Shown piece by piece: positions 39,418-53,254 of a stretch of 64,000 nt of DNA. The translations under genes and the position numbers were made by a program. The stretch is from Prinia subflava (Eukaryota > Chordata > Aves > Passeriformes > Cisticolidae). Location: NCBI RefSeq assembly GCF_021018805.1, contig NC_086259.1:15281001-15345000 (forward strand). The letters run 5' to 3'. A model generated the notes under the pieces. That model was not told the origin of the DNA and did no database searches. It was given only the letters and a program-made list of their open reading frames with translations. Position 1 is the first letter of the stretch, and the number at the start of each line of letters is the position of its first letter.

Positions 39418-39450
39418 TTTTTTTTGGGTTTTTTTTTTTTTTTTTTTTTT
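39418..39450. repeat. Second long T tract (T8-GGG-T22)
   Basis: This lies only about 60 bp after the first T tract. The intervening 39357-39417 is unique-looking and contains aaataaa on the + strand, not the orientation needed for a minus-strand polyA tail. Confidence 0.85.
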
Positions 39451-40825
39451 GGTGATGATGTTGGTATCCAACTAACACAACTTCTAGGGATTGATCAGTT
39501 CCTGAATATGCAGGTCATTCTCTTATGTGATGCAAGACTTTTGTACAGAAAACTGATTTCTCCAGACTGTCTGCCCACACAGCTTATCCATAGATATTAA
39601 TTTCTGAGTGTTTTTAGCCTTAAGGTTTGGCAGTTTTATACTAAAAATCTGTGTGAGCAGAAACTTGTGCTGCACAAATGAAAACCAGAAAATAACCATA
39701 GTGAAAAATCACACTCCGTAGAGCTGAAAGCTGAAACATCTCCTAGAAGATTTCCATGTTAGAAATATTAAACTAGTTGTTAAATAAGTGCAAACAACTG
39801 ATGAACTTTTTCTAAGACTCAAGATCAAGGGAGACATGACAATCTTGGTTTCTGGTTTCTCCTTTCCCCTTCCACCTATTTAGTGGATTCACACTGTTCT
39901 GGCAAATCCACTTACTCAGATTTTTGCAAAAGAACTATTTCTGAACCTAGTGCTTGAAATCATATCTCTGTTCTTAATTATTTAGTTAGTTGACACTAGG
40001 TTGTCTTAAAGTCATATAAAATGCTGTAAACACTTTCATTTCTTACTGTAAATTACTTTGGTAGTTTTGAGTGACAAAACCATTTAGACCCTGTGGCTGT
40101 TACCGTATCATGGTTTGAAAGGTAAAACAGAACATGATCATCTTTTTAATAGGAACACTATGTGGTTCATAGGTGGTGAATATTTCATGCACTTTGCATT
40201 TGCCTTTGTGCAGGAGGGTAAATGGAAAGTAAATCCATGTGTACTTTAGACAGTAAAAAGGCATTACTTTGTTACATCATATAAACATGTAGATTTGATT
40301 CTCTCTTTACTCATGCTGTAAAAAGAAAGTTTTAAAGTGTTTAGCCATACCTGAAAATGTAAATGCCCGAGCCTAATATAATGCTGAAGAAAAATTAAGA
40401 TAAATGATACTGCATCCTTGCCACAAACTGCAGCTTGTACAAAATTCACTTTAGTTATTATACTGTGAATACGTGTGCTAAACCTCCTCTGTGTATGCAC
40501 AATTTATGTTGAATGCAACATGAATCATTTTAATAGACCAAGCAAAAAGTCCCCAAAGTCAATTTTCAAATTATGAACCTTGGAACAGAATATAGCAACA
40601 ATGAACAACAAATAGTTCAGATTTTACGCTGAACTACAAATGAACCATTAAAGGTACAGTATACTCATTCAGAAAAAACAGTTTCTCTTATCATCACTGT
40701 GGCTAAAAAGCATAACAAGAATATTTCTTAAAGGTCAGTTCTAAATTTTCTCTTTTTTCTAAACCTTATTAAGAGGGACATTCATGAGAGCTGCTGCCAT
40801 AAAGATTTTTACATCTCTTGTGAGA
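39451..40825. other. Intronic stretch without recognised genes
   Basis: AT-rich intron with no recognisable gene, transposon or RNA. Confidence 0.5.
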
Positions 40826-40905
40826 CTTGGATGATGCTGGTTATTCTGGTTAGATTCCATCTCTAATCAGCCATGTAACCTTGAGAAAGATTGGGTTTGA
40901 TGCTT
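40826..40905 (+). mobile_element. Possible MIR/CORE-SINE relic
   Basis: 'ctggttagattccatctcta' followed by 'atcagccatgtaaccttgag' and 'aaagatt' parallels the MIR core 'ctgggttcgattcccagctc ... cactgtgtgaccttgagcaagtcact' in word order and spacing, with many substitutions and small gaps. It resembles the + strand candidate at 32.1 kb. Chance similarity is possible for so short and diverged a match. Confidence 0.35.
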
Positions 40906-42138
40906 TAAAATTCAGGAATTCATTCAGATTTAGTGCTTAAAAAATGGTCTGGCTTCAGATGGGTCATTTGAATGGAAAACCTTTTTACTACCTGATTTTA
41001 GCTGTTCAGTGTTACCAGGACACAACAGGTCCTGGGAGCAGAGAAGCACAGGTCTTTTAAAGGTTGGTAAGGAATTAAAATTCAACAGAAAGGAAGGAGG
41101 AGTAGTTGAGTGTCATCTAAAACTTACAAGAGTTTAAATGCATATAAATGGTTTCTTATTGCCTCATCTACTTCATTGATGGCATTTTTGATTGCTGGAT
41201 ACTTTAATTTATGAAATAATAATCAATTTAGTTGATAATATGGATGCTGTTGATTTTTAAAAACAAAATTCAGTATTTTTGGAGCCTTTTCATTTTTTTT
41301 AAACTTGTCTCTGTCCCCCTAAAATTGCCTACTTAATCAAAGTTTTATAAATATAAACCTCTATGTATTTTCTTGGCACATGCTTTTGCATGGGCCTGAG
41401 AGAATTAGTGAGTCATGCCTCAAAATGCTCTGTAGAACCTTGTGCAATTCACTGTTCTTTAACTGGTCAAATTTGCTGTTTAGATTGGAGAAGACAGAGT
41501 AAAGTAAAAAGACTAAAAAATTGTGCTGAATGGTGTCATGGGAGGGGCGAAAATGGCTATTTTTAGTTGACTTTGTCAGGCATGTAATTAAAAATAGGAA
41601 TTGACAGTGGTCATGGGCTTTTCAAGATACAAGTACATGAGAAAAATAACTCCAAAGTTCAGAGCCATTGTGTCATGGTCAGTTCTGAAAATGTTCTGTA
41701 AGGTACATAATGGCTATGAAAACGAAACTGTGCCTGAAAATGCTGCAAGAACTGTAGGATTCTGTAAAGTATTTAACATATTCTGTGGAGCGTAGGAACC
41801 ATGGGTTTCCCATGAAAACCTGTGTGGGTCTGACTGCTTTTAGCATTAGATGGTGGAAAACGATTTATAAAATCTATTGTAGGAGTTTAGAAGGTTGCTC
41901 ATTGAAAATCAGCTTTCTATAATTTCTAGAGAATTTGCCTTTGCATTTTGACTGAGACTTTATAAGTCACTTTTTGGTGATTGTACAATTTAAATGCCAT
42001 TTTAGACATCTCTGAAAACTGCTGTTTTTGGAAGTTAACATTTCTCCCAGAGCAAAAGGTAAAATTTGTTCTTTATTTGCTTGAAAAATTCATTTTTTGT
42101 GTATTTCTTAAAAGTTGCAAGACTACCATTAGAATAGT

Positions 42139-42174
42139 AAAAAAAAAAAACCCAAACAACAAACAAACAACAAG
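42139..42174. repeat. A-run and AAAC-type low-complexity tract
   Basis: Twelve A are followed by cccaaacaacaaacaaacaa and caag. It is the same compositional style as the A/C-rich block at 18.4 kb. Confidence 0.75.
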
Positions 42175-45100
42175 CCTTCATTTCTACTTCAGTATTTTAC
42201 TTTTCAGCCTGGTAGGAGAGCACAGCCTGTAGCCATGAGGTGTTCATGGATCAAATTACATCTAAATGGAATTTGCTATATTTTGGTAGGACTGGGTTCC
42301 AGCTCTTTGTATTTACACTACTGCAGGTTATTGGGGAACATTTATAGCTCAGCAGATGAGGGTGCTTGTAAATGATCTCAGAATTTACTCTCTGTTTTTA
42401 CTGTGTGTGCTGTCACTGCTTGGTCCTCACCTGCAGTTACTGAGACACAAACCAAGGACATTTTATGGTGAGGCTGTCACTGTTGGACACCTCAAACCTG
42501 ATTTTGCATTATTTCAGTGTTTTTAGTAAGGATTCTTTATGAAGTAAATGTGATAAATTATCTGCATTTGATACACAAATTTGGCTGAAACTCTCCTTTT
42601 TTTTTTAATTTTTTTTTATTATCCCCTCTGAAAATTTCAAGTGACTTAAAGCAGCCATCATAAATAAGAAACACATTCCTCAAATGTTGATAATGTTTCC
42701 TCCTCCTCTTGGTCCTTTTCTGTATGTAATATTTCACCGTAGTTAAACCTGAAATCTGGAATATTGTCATCTTTAAGCAAAACAATTTTCTTATTGCAGG
42801 AAAGATAATTCAGTATCCCAAGGTCTTGCAGGTCAGAACAGAATTTTATACAGATGGAGAAAAAAAGTTTCCTATCTACTAATCCAGAAATCTCCAAACT
42901 CAAATAATTTTATAGTTTCAAGGCAAGGAATATATTTTGGTGTTTCTGTTTTGACTTCTTGCCTCCCAGGTTGCTGATTGTGTCAGTGACTCTCAGAGGT
43001 CTAACCAAGGTGGCTACAATATCACATTGTGCACTCTGCTAAATTCCAGGAGACAGCCTGAGCATCACAGACTGTGAAATTTATGCTGCTAAAGAGGGAG
43101 TATGGATCAGCAACTCATTGATTTTAGCCAAAAATCAAATCAGCAGTAAGATCAGAGAAGGAGCCCTGTGGTTTCATCCAGACTCTGATCCACTTCATCA
43201 TTCTACTCCCCAATGCATGAGAACCCCTCCAGCTGCTGGAGAGGTGAGGAAACAGATTTACTACAAAAACCAACAACAGGAAAAGTTGAAAATCCTTTCT
43301 TTTCTTTTTCCTGTGGATTATGAGATGTAAAAGTTACGAAAATGATGTGTATGTATGGAAAGATCTTATTTATATTCCACAAGAGTAACAGTTATTCCAG
43401 TATAATGGCAGCCCCCCTTTATTCCTCAGCATCATGCATTTTGTTCATTTTGTGATATATTATGTGGCTTTTTGGTGTAACTACACTTTTAGATCTTATT
43501 GAATAGAATTTATGTGTTGCCTTATGGAAAACTTGTTTCATAATTCATTAATTATTTACTATTACTTGACCTTACAGTACATGAAAAAACCTATCCCCAT
43601 AACAGTAATTTCAATTCTCTCTAGTGTGAAATCAATCACATTCCACATCTTTTATATTATTTAAAATGTGAATCATGAAATTTTCCTGTGGATTTCTCCC
43701 AAGTTACCGAGAACTTTCAAACCTTAGTGTGTGGGAAATGTGCAGGCTGTCCCCTGCAGACCTGGCCAAGCCCTGATTGCATTGCAAACCCTGCAAAATC
43801 ATTTACAGTGGATGAGCTCTCCCTTCTTGTCACTGGAACTGGGGCTGGTAAAGCCCAGGAGTATTTTATAAAGATCTACTTCACAGGATTTCTGTTTGCT
43901 TTGTGTACAAGTAATATTTAGATAAGGACACAGCTTTTAACTTGTACCTCGCTATCCCTACAGCCCAAATTGTGCCAATAATGTTACTGAACAGGCTTGA
44001 TGTGTGCAGTTTGCAGTGCTGGGGGAGCTCCTGGACAGCTGCAGAATGCTGAGCCCACTTCTCATATTTGTGTACTCTGCACTGTGTGAGGAATGTGATG
44101 GGTTTATGTTTGTGTTTAAATTCAGGAACAATTGGGGAATGTTGTGGGAAGCAGCCTGGTGCACTCAAGGAAGAGATGGAACTTCTGATAGTGATCCTGA
44201 GATACATTTTCTGATTTCTTTGATGGTAATTTCTGAAAATACATGAGTAGACAAAAAGAGTAATGAGTTATGCACTTTTTTCCTGAAAATCTGCAAGAGA
44301 AGTATTATCAGAAACAAGAATTTTTAAACTATATTTTAAGTAGGAGATAACATTTGTGGAACAAATTACATTTGTACATCAGCCTTCATGATCACAAAAG
44401 AATAAGATTTTTGTCCTTGACAAAAAATCCTGCCCCTTGTTATTAATTGCTCTTCCTTTTGCCTGCATGTATGCCCATATTCTTTTGCTCTATGAGACAG
44501 TTTATCAACAAAATATCCCTTTTTTCCATTTTTCTTTCAATAGTTAAATGCCAAATGTTCCAAGTTCTAAAACATGTCCAGATTGCCAGATTGTATCTTA
44601 TGCAAACCCTATTTTAGAAACACATATATAATCATATTAAGCAAAAGCCATTCCAGCTATATGTGCTTTTATGAATCTCAGATGTAATTGACAGTATTTA
44701 ATTTTACTTAAGTAACAAAGGCTTTGTAAGTATAGGTTTTCCTGATACCTGAGCATAGCTAGGAAAAAAATTCAGAGTACATGTGATATTACACAAGGAA
44801 ATAAAGTTAATTTTCTTGAAATATACAGTAGGGTATATAAATGGACTTCGGGAAAAAATAGTAGAATGAAAAGTCTAATGCTATTTTCCTAAGCCACATT
44901 TGCTAAATGCAGACTTTTGCAAGGTCAGCAGTTATACTGGAGTTGAGGAGAAATGGCTTCAGTGGCTTTAACTTTAGCAGTGCCCTTGATGAGGTGCAGA
45001 GTTGTCAGTATTCTCGTAAAATTCCTCAGTGATGGCTTCTTCTGTTCTCTTTATTTCCTTAAGTGAACATCTGTCTAATTGTTCACCTCCATTGCTTTAG

Positions 45101-46291
45101 TGCTTTCCTCATGCTTTCTCTGTTTCCAGACAATAAACTTTATTTTCTTCATAAGAATTCAGTCTACGCAAGGGTATTAGGCAGCTTGTTTGCACCTTTT
45201 AATTTCTGGAAGTTTTCCAGAAGGGCTTTTTGCTGTAGTTCCAATGGGTTCATCAGTGAATCATGTAACATAATGCAGCATTGTGTTTGGGTTTTTATCC
45301 GTTACCTTCTGTTTATAAACATCTGCTTGGAAATTTTCTTTTTGAATTTTTTTTTTAATATGTTTTACATTTTTGCATGTGGCATATGGGTAAGATATAC
45401 AGTACCTGCTATTTTTTCAGGTGTTCAGGTAGGTACAGCCAGTGTTTACCTTAACATTTGGGAAAAGCCTAAGCTACTTGCTTAAACTCCAAAATTTCAA
45501 GATAGAATATGTGCTGGTTATTGAGCCATGTAACAATATCTGTTAAATAAAAGCAATTTAATAATCAAATGACTACATTAAAACTTGCCATTAACACTTC
45601 TGGTTGCAGGATTGCAAGAAATCATCTAAAAGTGTCTCTGTCCAGTAGAGAGAGTATTGCTGAGAAACTCAGCATGCTGCTTCTCTTGTGTTCAGTTCTT
45701 TGTGTTCAGGGTTTTTTCTTTCTTTATAAAGGAGAAAGACAGTGGGGGTCATTGGGAGTTTTTTTGAAATTATATTTTTCCTCTTTATCTCTAAAGTATT
45801 TGTATTAATCTTGCACATCTATTCTTCAGGCAAATATTTAAAATTGGAAGGTGGTTGTTATGCTTTTCCTGATGCTTTGTTTGCTGTCCTGGCACCACTT
45901 CCTTTTTTTTTTAATGTAGAAATACCTGTGCAAATATAATTTTTATGGCATGTTCTTCATCCTTCTGACTATATTGTTCATACACAAGTTGTATTTAGGA
46001 AACAAGTGTTTTAGCAAGATTAATGATGAGAGACTGTCTGCTCTCCCTCTATACTGCTCCCTGAGACAATTATTTTCTGGATTACTTTTGTTATTTTATG
46101 ATCAAAATTTTATCAGAAAATTAATGTATATTTAGTAAATTAATATTTCAAAGCTTTTCATGTTAACGGTACTTAAAAATAAGATGCTTGTGAACTTTGT
46201 TTACACTAAAGCCATTTTAAACTTTCTTAATTATTAGAACAATGGGATGTGGCCTTCTGACCCCTCCTGTCTGGGGCTGCCCCATTGTGCA

Positions 46292-46322
46292 TCTGTAAAA
46301 TACACGGTCTGTAAAATACACT
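46292..46322. repeat. Two-copy 16-bp tandem duplication
   Basis: tctgtaaaatacacgg is followed directly by tctgtaaaatacact. This is a small local duplication with no evident function. Confidence 0.75.
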
Positions 46323-48004
46323 TTGATCTCAGCTTTTCACACAACCTTGGAATTACCTTACCTATTTAATGATGTTTGGTTTTATGTCAGTTATTCCCGA
46401 GATGGGCCATGTTTGCGCACAAATTTAATTTCAGCCTTTGTGTTTATTTTGTTCATGTTTTCTTTATTACACCATATTTCTTTAAAAAGAAAGCAGAGAA
46501 AAGCTTCCTCCTTTTGTGGCCATAGATCAGGTGGCAGAAGGGCAGGTTTCCATATTCTGGTACTGATATTTTCTTGTGCATGCAGGAAGGCTTCATATTT
46601 TTATTCAAGTCTATATTGTGTATATTGAGTGTATATTAAGAAGCTGATCCTGCCAACCCTTGTACAAGAAATCTTTACTAATGTGATTCAGCCCTTTTAT
46701 TTCACTTTCTAAAATTACACACATATCAATGTGACCATATTCAATCCATCTCTTAGCTTGGGAATCTGAACAGCTGGGGAAACAAAAGAGTTTGTGTATG
46801 TGTTTATTTCTTTGAGGATACTGTTCTGTAAGTTATCAGTGTTATATTGTTTAAATCTAGGAAATTGTAGCCATGAACTGACAATTAAAATGGCTTAAAT
46901 AGCTAATTATTCAGTTCTTTCATTTCTTTCTCTCATATATTTATTTCTACTTACGTTGAAGCATCCTGACGTTATTCATAAGGACAGAAGTGATGACTTT
47001 TAACCGTATTAATATTTTTATTTTTCCTAATATCAAGAGTGGGGGGGAAAGAACTGTACCTTAAATCCCTGGTGGAGCCTTTGCATCCTCCCAAAGAGCT
47101 GCAATGCATTTGTGAACCTGCAGACGTCACCATTCTGCCAATTAATTGCGCTGCAGGAGCTGCTCCACCGCGCTCCGACCACGCTGCAAACTCACACTGC
47201 TCCCACCTCGCACTTACACCACTTGCTTTTAAACCTGAAACAATTTCATCACATGTATTTTAATATTTTAACTTCATTTTCAACCTTTCACTAAAGGAGA
47301 GAGTATGCGTTCCTTTCTAACTTGTAGGAGCCTCGTCCTGAGAGTTGTCTTTAATTATTAGTTATTGTTGTTTCAATATGGATTTATGAACTACTTATTT
47401 TGTGTCATATAACATACCATTTTTAAGCAACATTTTTCAATCTGAACACAGCTTCCAGGAGGGCAAGCTGCCCAGAACATCAGTGATCTCACAGTTATTA
47501 CTTTGTGTCATATATAATCTTGTTTTTTCCTGCAACAAATAAATCTTTGGGCCTCCCTGCAAAAAACATTTGTGGTTACAGTATAATAAAAATAAACCGT
47601 TTGTCGTGACTGCAGCTGACATTTATCAGCCTATTTGTGGGTGCTCTTTCTCTCTCTGTATAATACAGAACATAATTTGTCACTTTGTAAATACATTCCA
47701 GCCTAAATCCCTGCCAGCATCTGTTAGTGTTTGAAGGATTAATGCACTGCACAGGGCATGTCTGCACTTTCAGGCAACAACGTAGCTTATGGTTATGGAT
47801 CATGAGAGAACAGGGAAAAAGGGTTCATTTTGTATTTACTTAAACATTGTTGCCCTTTTGACCATCATGCTTTTCTCCTCTTGTTTGTCATCTGGAGTGG
47901 GGATGCTGCCTTCCCTTCCCTCTGCGTGTGAAATCCTGCAGTAAGTTCTGTACACCACTGTGTGTGGAGCTGTAAAGACCTCTTTAATTTTATGGATAAT
48001 TAAC

Positions 48005-48660
48005 AATGGTAATAATGTATTGCAATAGGGATGTTACTGGTTTAGTCCATTTAGAAATTCTCCTTTTCCCCCCCAGCTTCTGCCACTTCCAACAAATCCA
48101 TTACCCTATTGCCTCCTGCATGGCTTCCTTCTCAGCAACCCACAAACTAGCTTTATTTAATCTTAAACACTTCAAACAGAGGGAATTTTTAAAAGGAAAA
48201 AGGCCTGTAGCTTCTAAATTATCCCAATGCTGTTTGCCTTGTTGCTCTCTCTTGGAAAATGCATTCTGCTATCACGTCGAATCTTGCAGAATGAAAGGAA
48301 TTGAAAGCATCTGAATAGGAGGCTCTCCACAGCTGAGATTCTGTTACACGTTCCCAGGCTCCCTTGATCATTCTCTAAACAAGGAGATATGTTTATTAGA
48401 ACAGTAAACCATACACATGATGTTATATATTGCCAAGATTATTTGAGATTGCTCGAGATAAATTCAAATGAGCTTTACAGGAATGGGCGTTTGGAGACGG
48501 AAAGAAGTGATCTATACCTAGGGAAAGAAAAAAAAAAAATCCAGCTAAAAGTAGGCTCCCGATTAATTACCCACAGTTCACGTGCATTAAGAGCTAAACA
48601 AATTCCTATTGCCAAAATCTACAGTAGGTTTTTGTTTAAATACATGTAATTTTTTGTTAT
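48005..48660. promoter_or_regulatory. Candidate conserved noncoding block (unverified)
   Basis: This is a long repeat-free block of balanced composition with a palindromic-type homeodomain site gattaattac at 48561-48570, a CACGTG E-box at 48579-48584, and words such as atcacgtcgaatc near 48271 and gttacacgttcccagg near 48342. A run of 13 A (about 48527-48539) interrupts it. It resembles an ultraconserved-style intronic element but has not been tested for conservation. Confidence 0.27.
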
Positions 48661-51600
48661 TGAAGCAAATGTGTCCTGTGTGCAATGGAACCATGGGCAT
48701 CCAGGAAAAATCAGGGCATTTGAAACCTGCTAAATGAAGTATTCTGAAATTACAGCCCAGCAGTTTTTTATGTTTTTGTTCTCTCTGGTTATGGAATAAA
48801 TAATTTTTAAAATATCTTTAAGAGAATGACTTCTTTTGCTCTTTCTAAGCATGATTTAGGATTGCTGGGGCATAGTTTACTTCACTGAAGATATTAATTT
48901 AATAAAGAAATGCAGATGTTTTCCCTTTTTCCCCTTATAATTATCTTCAGAAGATATGAAAGGCCAAATTTACAGAGATACTGATCTAAGAGTTAACTAA
49001 TGTAAAGATTATGAAATAACATTATTGCTTATTGTAGTGGTAAGTGGTATTTATTACAGAAGATTTATTAAAAAAGGATATTAAAATCTGAAAAATGAAG
49101 GAACCACAAAGAAACAAATGGGTGTATGTGTAGACATTGGCGAATAGAAAGAGATAAAGTTCTAAAACTATTGGGAAATTTAAAATGGTGATTGCATGAT
49201 AAGTCAAATATACAAACTGTACCTGGAGATTTGAGTCCCATTTTTGTATTTGGATTTTAAATTATAGGTAAGTTAAGTATTTGGATGAAGGGAAAATATT
49301 TCTGTGAATAGAGATTTGTTTAAATGTGAGGACCAAATGCCAGCCTGGTGTATGCCATCCTCAGGAGCTGACCTCCTTCCTATCAGGCCATCTTATCACT
49401 TTTCCACATCTCTCACCTTCAGAATTTCAGGCTCATGTGTTTTACATTTAATTTCCATCTAAGGGAGGATCCAGGCATCTCTGTTGCTTTTTATAACCCA
49501 GCTGGGCCAAACATTAAATCTCAGTTCAGATGTTTGTTCAAGCTTATTGTGTGTGGGGACAACTGCAGCTCTTGGACATTCACTTGCAGGACAATCCTAC
49601 AACAGCTTGAGGGCTTCAGGTTTTTCTGAAGAGGCCTCTAAGCTGTAGATGATGCCAGAAAGATAAACACTGTTCTCTGCCAAACATCCAGAATTGTTCT
49701 GGAGAAGGGATAGAGACAAGGAAAACAATGGTACTAATAATTTATTCCTCATGATAAAAGGTTGGTCCAAGGCTGATCAGTAATCTGAGCAGTTTGCAGT
49801 CTCACACTGCAAATTAAATCTTGATCTGTGTGCTGTTCTCTTGACTTGGAGGAAGGCAACCCCTGCAGGAATTCCATTTTTGTGAAAATCAGGAAGATCT
49901 AGTTACTTAAGCAGGAAGAACCAGGCTATACAAATGAAGGTTTTGGGAGAGGTCGCACACACCATCAGACTATGAGAGGAAATAGTGAAACCAAGTATTG
50001 CTAAATATTTTTTTTTTCTAATGAAAGAAAGGAAATCCTTTTCATCTTTGATTTTTATGAAGAATTGTTAGTAAGCTATTTCTTTGTACATCTGATAAAT
50101 GGATTAGTAAAATGGTTAATTTTTGGGAAATTGGTTTGTCGTGCATAAAGTTAGTAGAAATTTGAAAGCACTGCACAAATACTGCTGATATTGGGGGGAG
50201 GAGAAGGGGGGGAAGCTAGAAAAATGAGTGTGAAAATGTTCCACCACAAGGTCTTCTAATGAACTTACTGAGGTATCCCAAAGGTAGCAGGAGAAGACAT
50301 TATTAAAGCAGCTCCCAGAGGTGCTCTAAAAGCAGTGGGGTGCATCCATCCCCATCAGCCCCAAGGAGCTGCAGAGAATTCAGAGCACACAACCAGGTGA
50401 AGCTGCCACTGCATAAATACAGTTTTGCATGAAGTACCAAGTGTTGACTACATTAGGGACAATAATATTTGCAGTCCTAATCCTGAGTGAAAGCCTTTTT
50501 CCCCATTAGGTACCCCCATAAATAGTGCATGGCACTGGCTATTGACTGTCATAAGCTATGTGTCAAATTGTCAGGTGTGCTTCTAAAACATCCCCTGCTC
50601 CATCCTCAACGTGGAAATAGGAGTTTATTTGGGCATTGCTTGTCATATGCTGAGATTTGGTTATTTGTTTACCTATTTACAGATAATTCCATGGATTTTT
50701 CATCAGCTTTGATGTAGAATTCTTTTTTTCCTGAAGATTTTCTTTCTCAGACAGCCTATCAGAACTATCAGCATTCCAAGACTTCATAATGAAGATTTTT
50801 CTGTATTAAATTAAACCTCTTTTTACCAATTGATTCTACTTTCAGTTCCTCAAAGTCAGACATTCCTGTTGTTGTGCTTCAGTTTTGAGTTCAGGACTTT
50901 TAAATATTCAAGATGTACACACGCTATTTTCTGAGAGTAAAATTATACAGTAAATTATGTAGTGTCCACTACTGTACATTATAAGTAGGTCCTCACAAAA
51001 TGACTTGTACTTACATAAGGTACAGGGGCTACAGCATATTTATTAAGACTCTTCAACTCTGTATGAAACTGGAGCAGTCAGAAGTAATGGTGTCTGCTGA
51101 AAGATTCTTTATCATATGAATTTACTTTTAGTCATCTATTATTTATTTCAGCTATTTTATATGCCATTATAATAAATATTATGACAGAGAAAGCTTTTAT
51201 GCTTCAACTTATTGTACTGCTCTTCACTTCCTTGCAATCCTTCAGGAAAATGTAGCTATGCTTTACCTATATTTAACGTAAATCATCACTTACATTTGAA
51301 TGAAAAATTCACTATGAAAAAAGGCTCCTTCTTCAATACCAAGACACAAATGCACAATCATGTTTACTGCCAAACTACTCTACCATGCACTGTTCATTTT
51401 TAAACAATTTTTAAGCTGTAAAGTGAATGCATTGCATATAGTGAAATAGCTGGCTTTCTAGGGGTTTTCACTTTTGTGTTACTTTCTGGCTCAATAAGCA
51501 TTTTTCTAGCATGAGTGCAAAGTATAGCCAATTGCACTTAAGCATTTTTAATATTTTTGCTCCATATAGGGAGCAGCTTACATATAAAACTGAATAAGCT

Positions 51601-53254
51601 GTTTTCTGGGGTTGTGTAGAGTAATGAAACTTACCTGGAAATACTGATGAAAGGCTTTCAGAACTGGGTGTGAAAAAACACAAAATACAAGATAAATTTT
51701 TTCTTTGCACTTTTCAAAGTGTTATTGTGTCGAGTTTAGAAAAAGACTTGTTTGGAATTGGAGATTGATTTGCCTTTGGCTGTTTCTTCAAAGGCACCAC
51801 GTTGATGCCTGGACATTGTTAGCCTTGAACTGCTCGTTGGGCTTCATGAAATCCAAATACCCCCATCCCAAACTCAAAACTCTCAGCGGGTTCTGGCTGA
51901 CCTGGATTTCACAGGGTTCAGCAGACAGCAGAAGTGTGCCCACCCCTTGTGTCTGTTCTCCTCTGGCCACTTTGCAGAGCTGCTCTGGCTCTGGTCCTGG
52001 AGGTGAATTTGGATGCAGGTGGGACATTTGTCCTGGGTCTCTGCAGCAAGGACAGCTCATCTTGCACAGCCTTTCAATGGCACCATATAGTTATGATCCT
52101 GTGGTTTAGAAAGAGAGCTCTTTAAATTATTCTACACTACATTTCATTATCTACTTTCTCTATAAATGATGTAATTGAAAATAAAGTAGTAGATGGGACA
52201 TGAATACCTTTTGTCAATTTAATTTTCACAGTTCTGGAGTTTCCTGCCTTGGTGTATTGATTTGACGATGGCAGTTTAAAGACTGTCTCCTGTATTTGGG
52301 AAGGTGGCAAGTCTCATTTAAGGTTTCACAACATAAAATGAGGCATAATTCAGTACTGAAAACATGTGAAGTGAAGTAGTGAGAGACATCAGCATAATAC
52401 AATTATGACACAATAGATCAGGATTTACAGCATACCATTAACAATCAGTTCTGACTGCAGAGAACAATTACAGTTAAGATGCCTTTTAGCAAAAATGATT
52501 TTTAGTTTTATTTTTTATTAAAACCCCCTATGCTCTTGTATACATATCACAATATGTGACACCTAGGCTTCTAGGGAAAGAGGAAAAACATTATAACAAA
52601 GGTAATTCTGAGCTACTGTAGGAAAACAAACATAAAACCTTCTACTTGTCATTGAATGGAGATATTCTTACATTATTAAGAACATACCTTGCAAGTATGT
52701 TGCCTTATTCATAGGTTTTTTTAAAAAACAGTATTGTGATATAAGTAACAGTGGGAAAATTTGGAATAAAAATGAGTTGATACTAAAGGTTTAGCATTTC
52801 ACAGTTTCAGACTGTGGTAGGAATTGTTGGTCTACACAAAACTTCTGTGGAGTGAGAGGTGCTGGATTCTCACTTGAGGGGAGAATCTGAAACAGAAAAG
52901 TTGGGGAACTTGCCCAAGCTCATGGTACATTAAACTGATTTCTTCCCCAGTTGTGCTTAGAGAAAACACTCACACTTGGCTTCTTGAGTGCCTTCAGAAG
53001 CCGAGGTGTCAGGTTCTGAGGGCTTTGGATGTCCCATGCTCCAGTTTTTCCTGTGAGGAAAACAGAGTAAATGTGTGTGTCTGTGCTCAGTATGTGCCTT
53101 CTGTGCATATGAAGGAAATGCAGGCTGCAACCATCAAGGTTTTAAACAGCAAAAGCAGGGAGAAAGTTGAAAAAAATATTATGATTTAAAAATCCTAATC
53201 ATACAGAATCAGTAGCAGAAGCCTAATGTGTGACACCGAGAGGAAAAGCATTAC
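48661..53254. other. Intronic stretch without recognised genes
   Basis: AT-rich intron. Slightly GC-richer patches near 50300-50400 and 51800-52090 contain only chance frames (for example 51705-52109 on +, and its minus-strand overlap). No transposon or RNA gene was recognised. Confidence 0.5.

Larger units (their letters stand above)
40906..48004. other. Intronic stretch without recognised genes
   Basis: AT-rich intron. It contains an A-run grading into an AAAC-like repeat at 42139-42174, a two-copy 16-mer tctgtaaaatacacgg at 46292-46322, and the block 47040-47260 with several CpG-containing words (caccgcgctccgaccacgct near 47166) that may be regulatory. The 140-codon + frame at 45063-45485 is Phe/Leu/Cys-rich as expected of T-rich DNA and is considered chance. 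Confidence 0.5.

Noticed and set aside
39316..39600. Minus-strand processed pseudogene with polyA tail (seen as T tract)
   Set aside because: No polyadenylation signal in the right orientation and no recognisable gene body follow the tract.
45063..45485. 140-codon + strand frame with membrane-protein-like Phe/Leu content
   Set aside because: Hydrophobicity follows from T-rich DNA; no recognisable family and no splice context.
47150..47220. Possible CpG island or promoter (caccgcgctccgaccacgct)
   Set aside because: Only a handful of CpG over less than 80 bp; too small and surrounded by AT-rich DNA.
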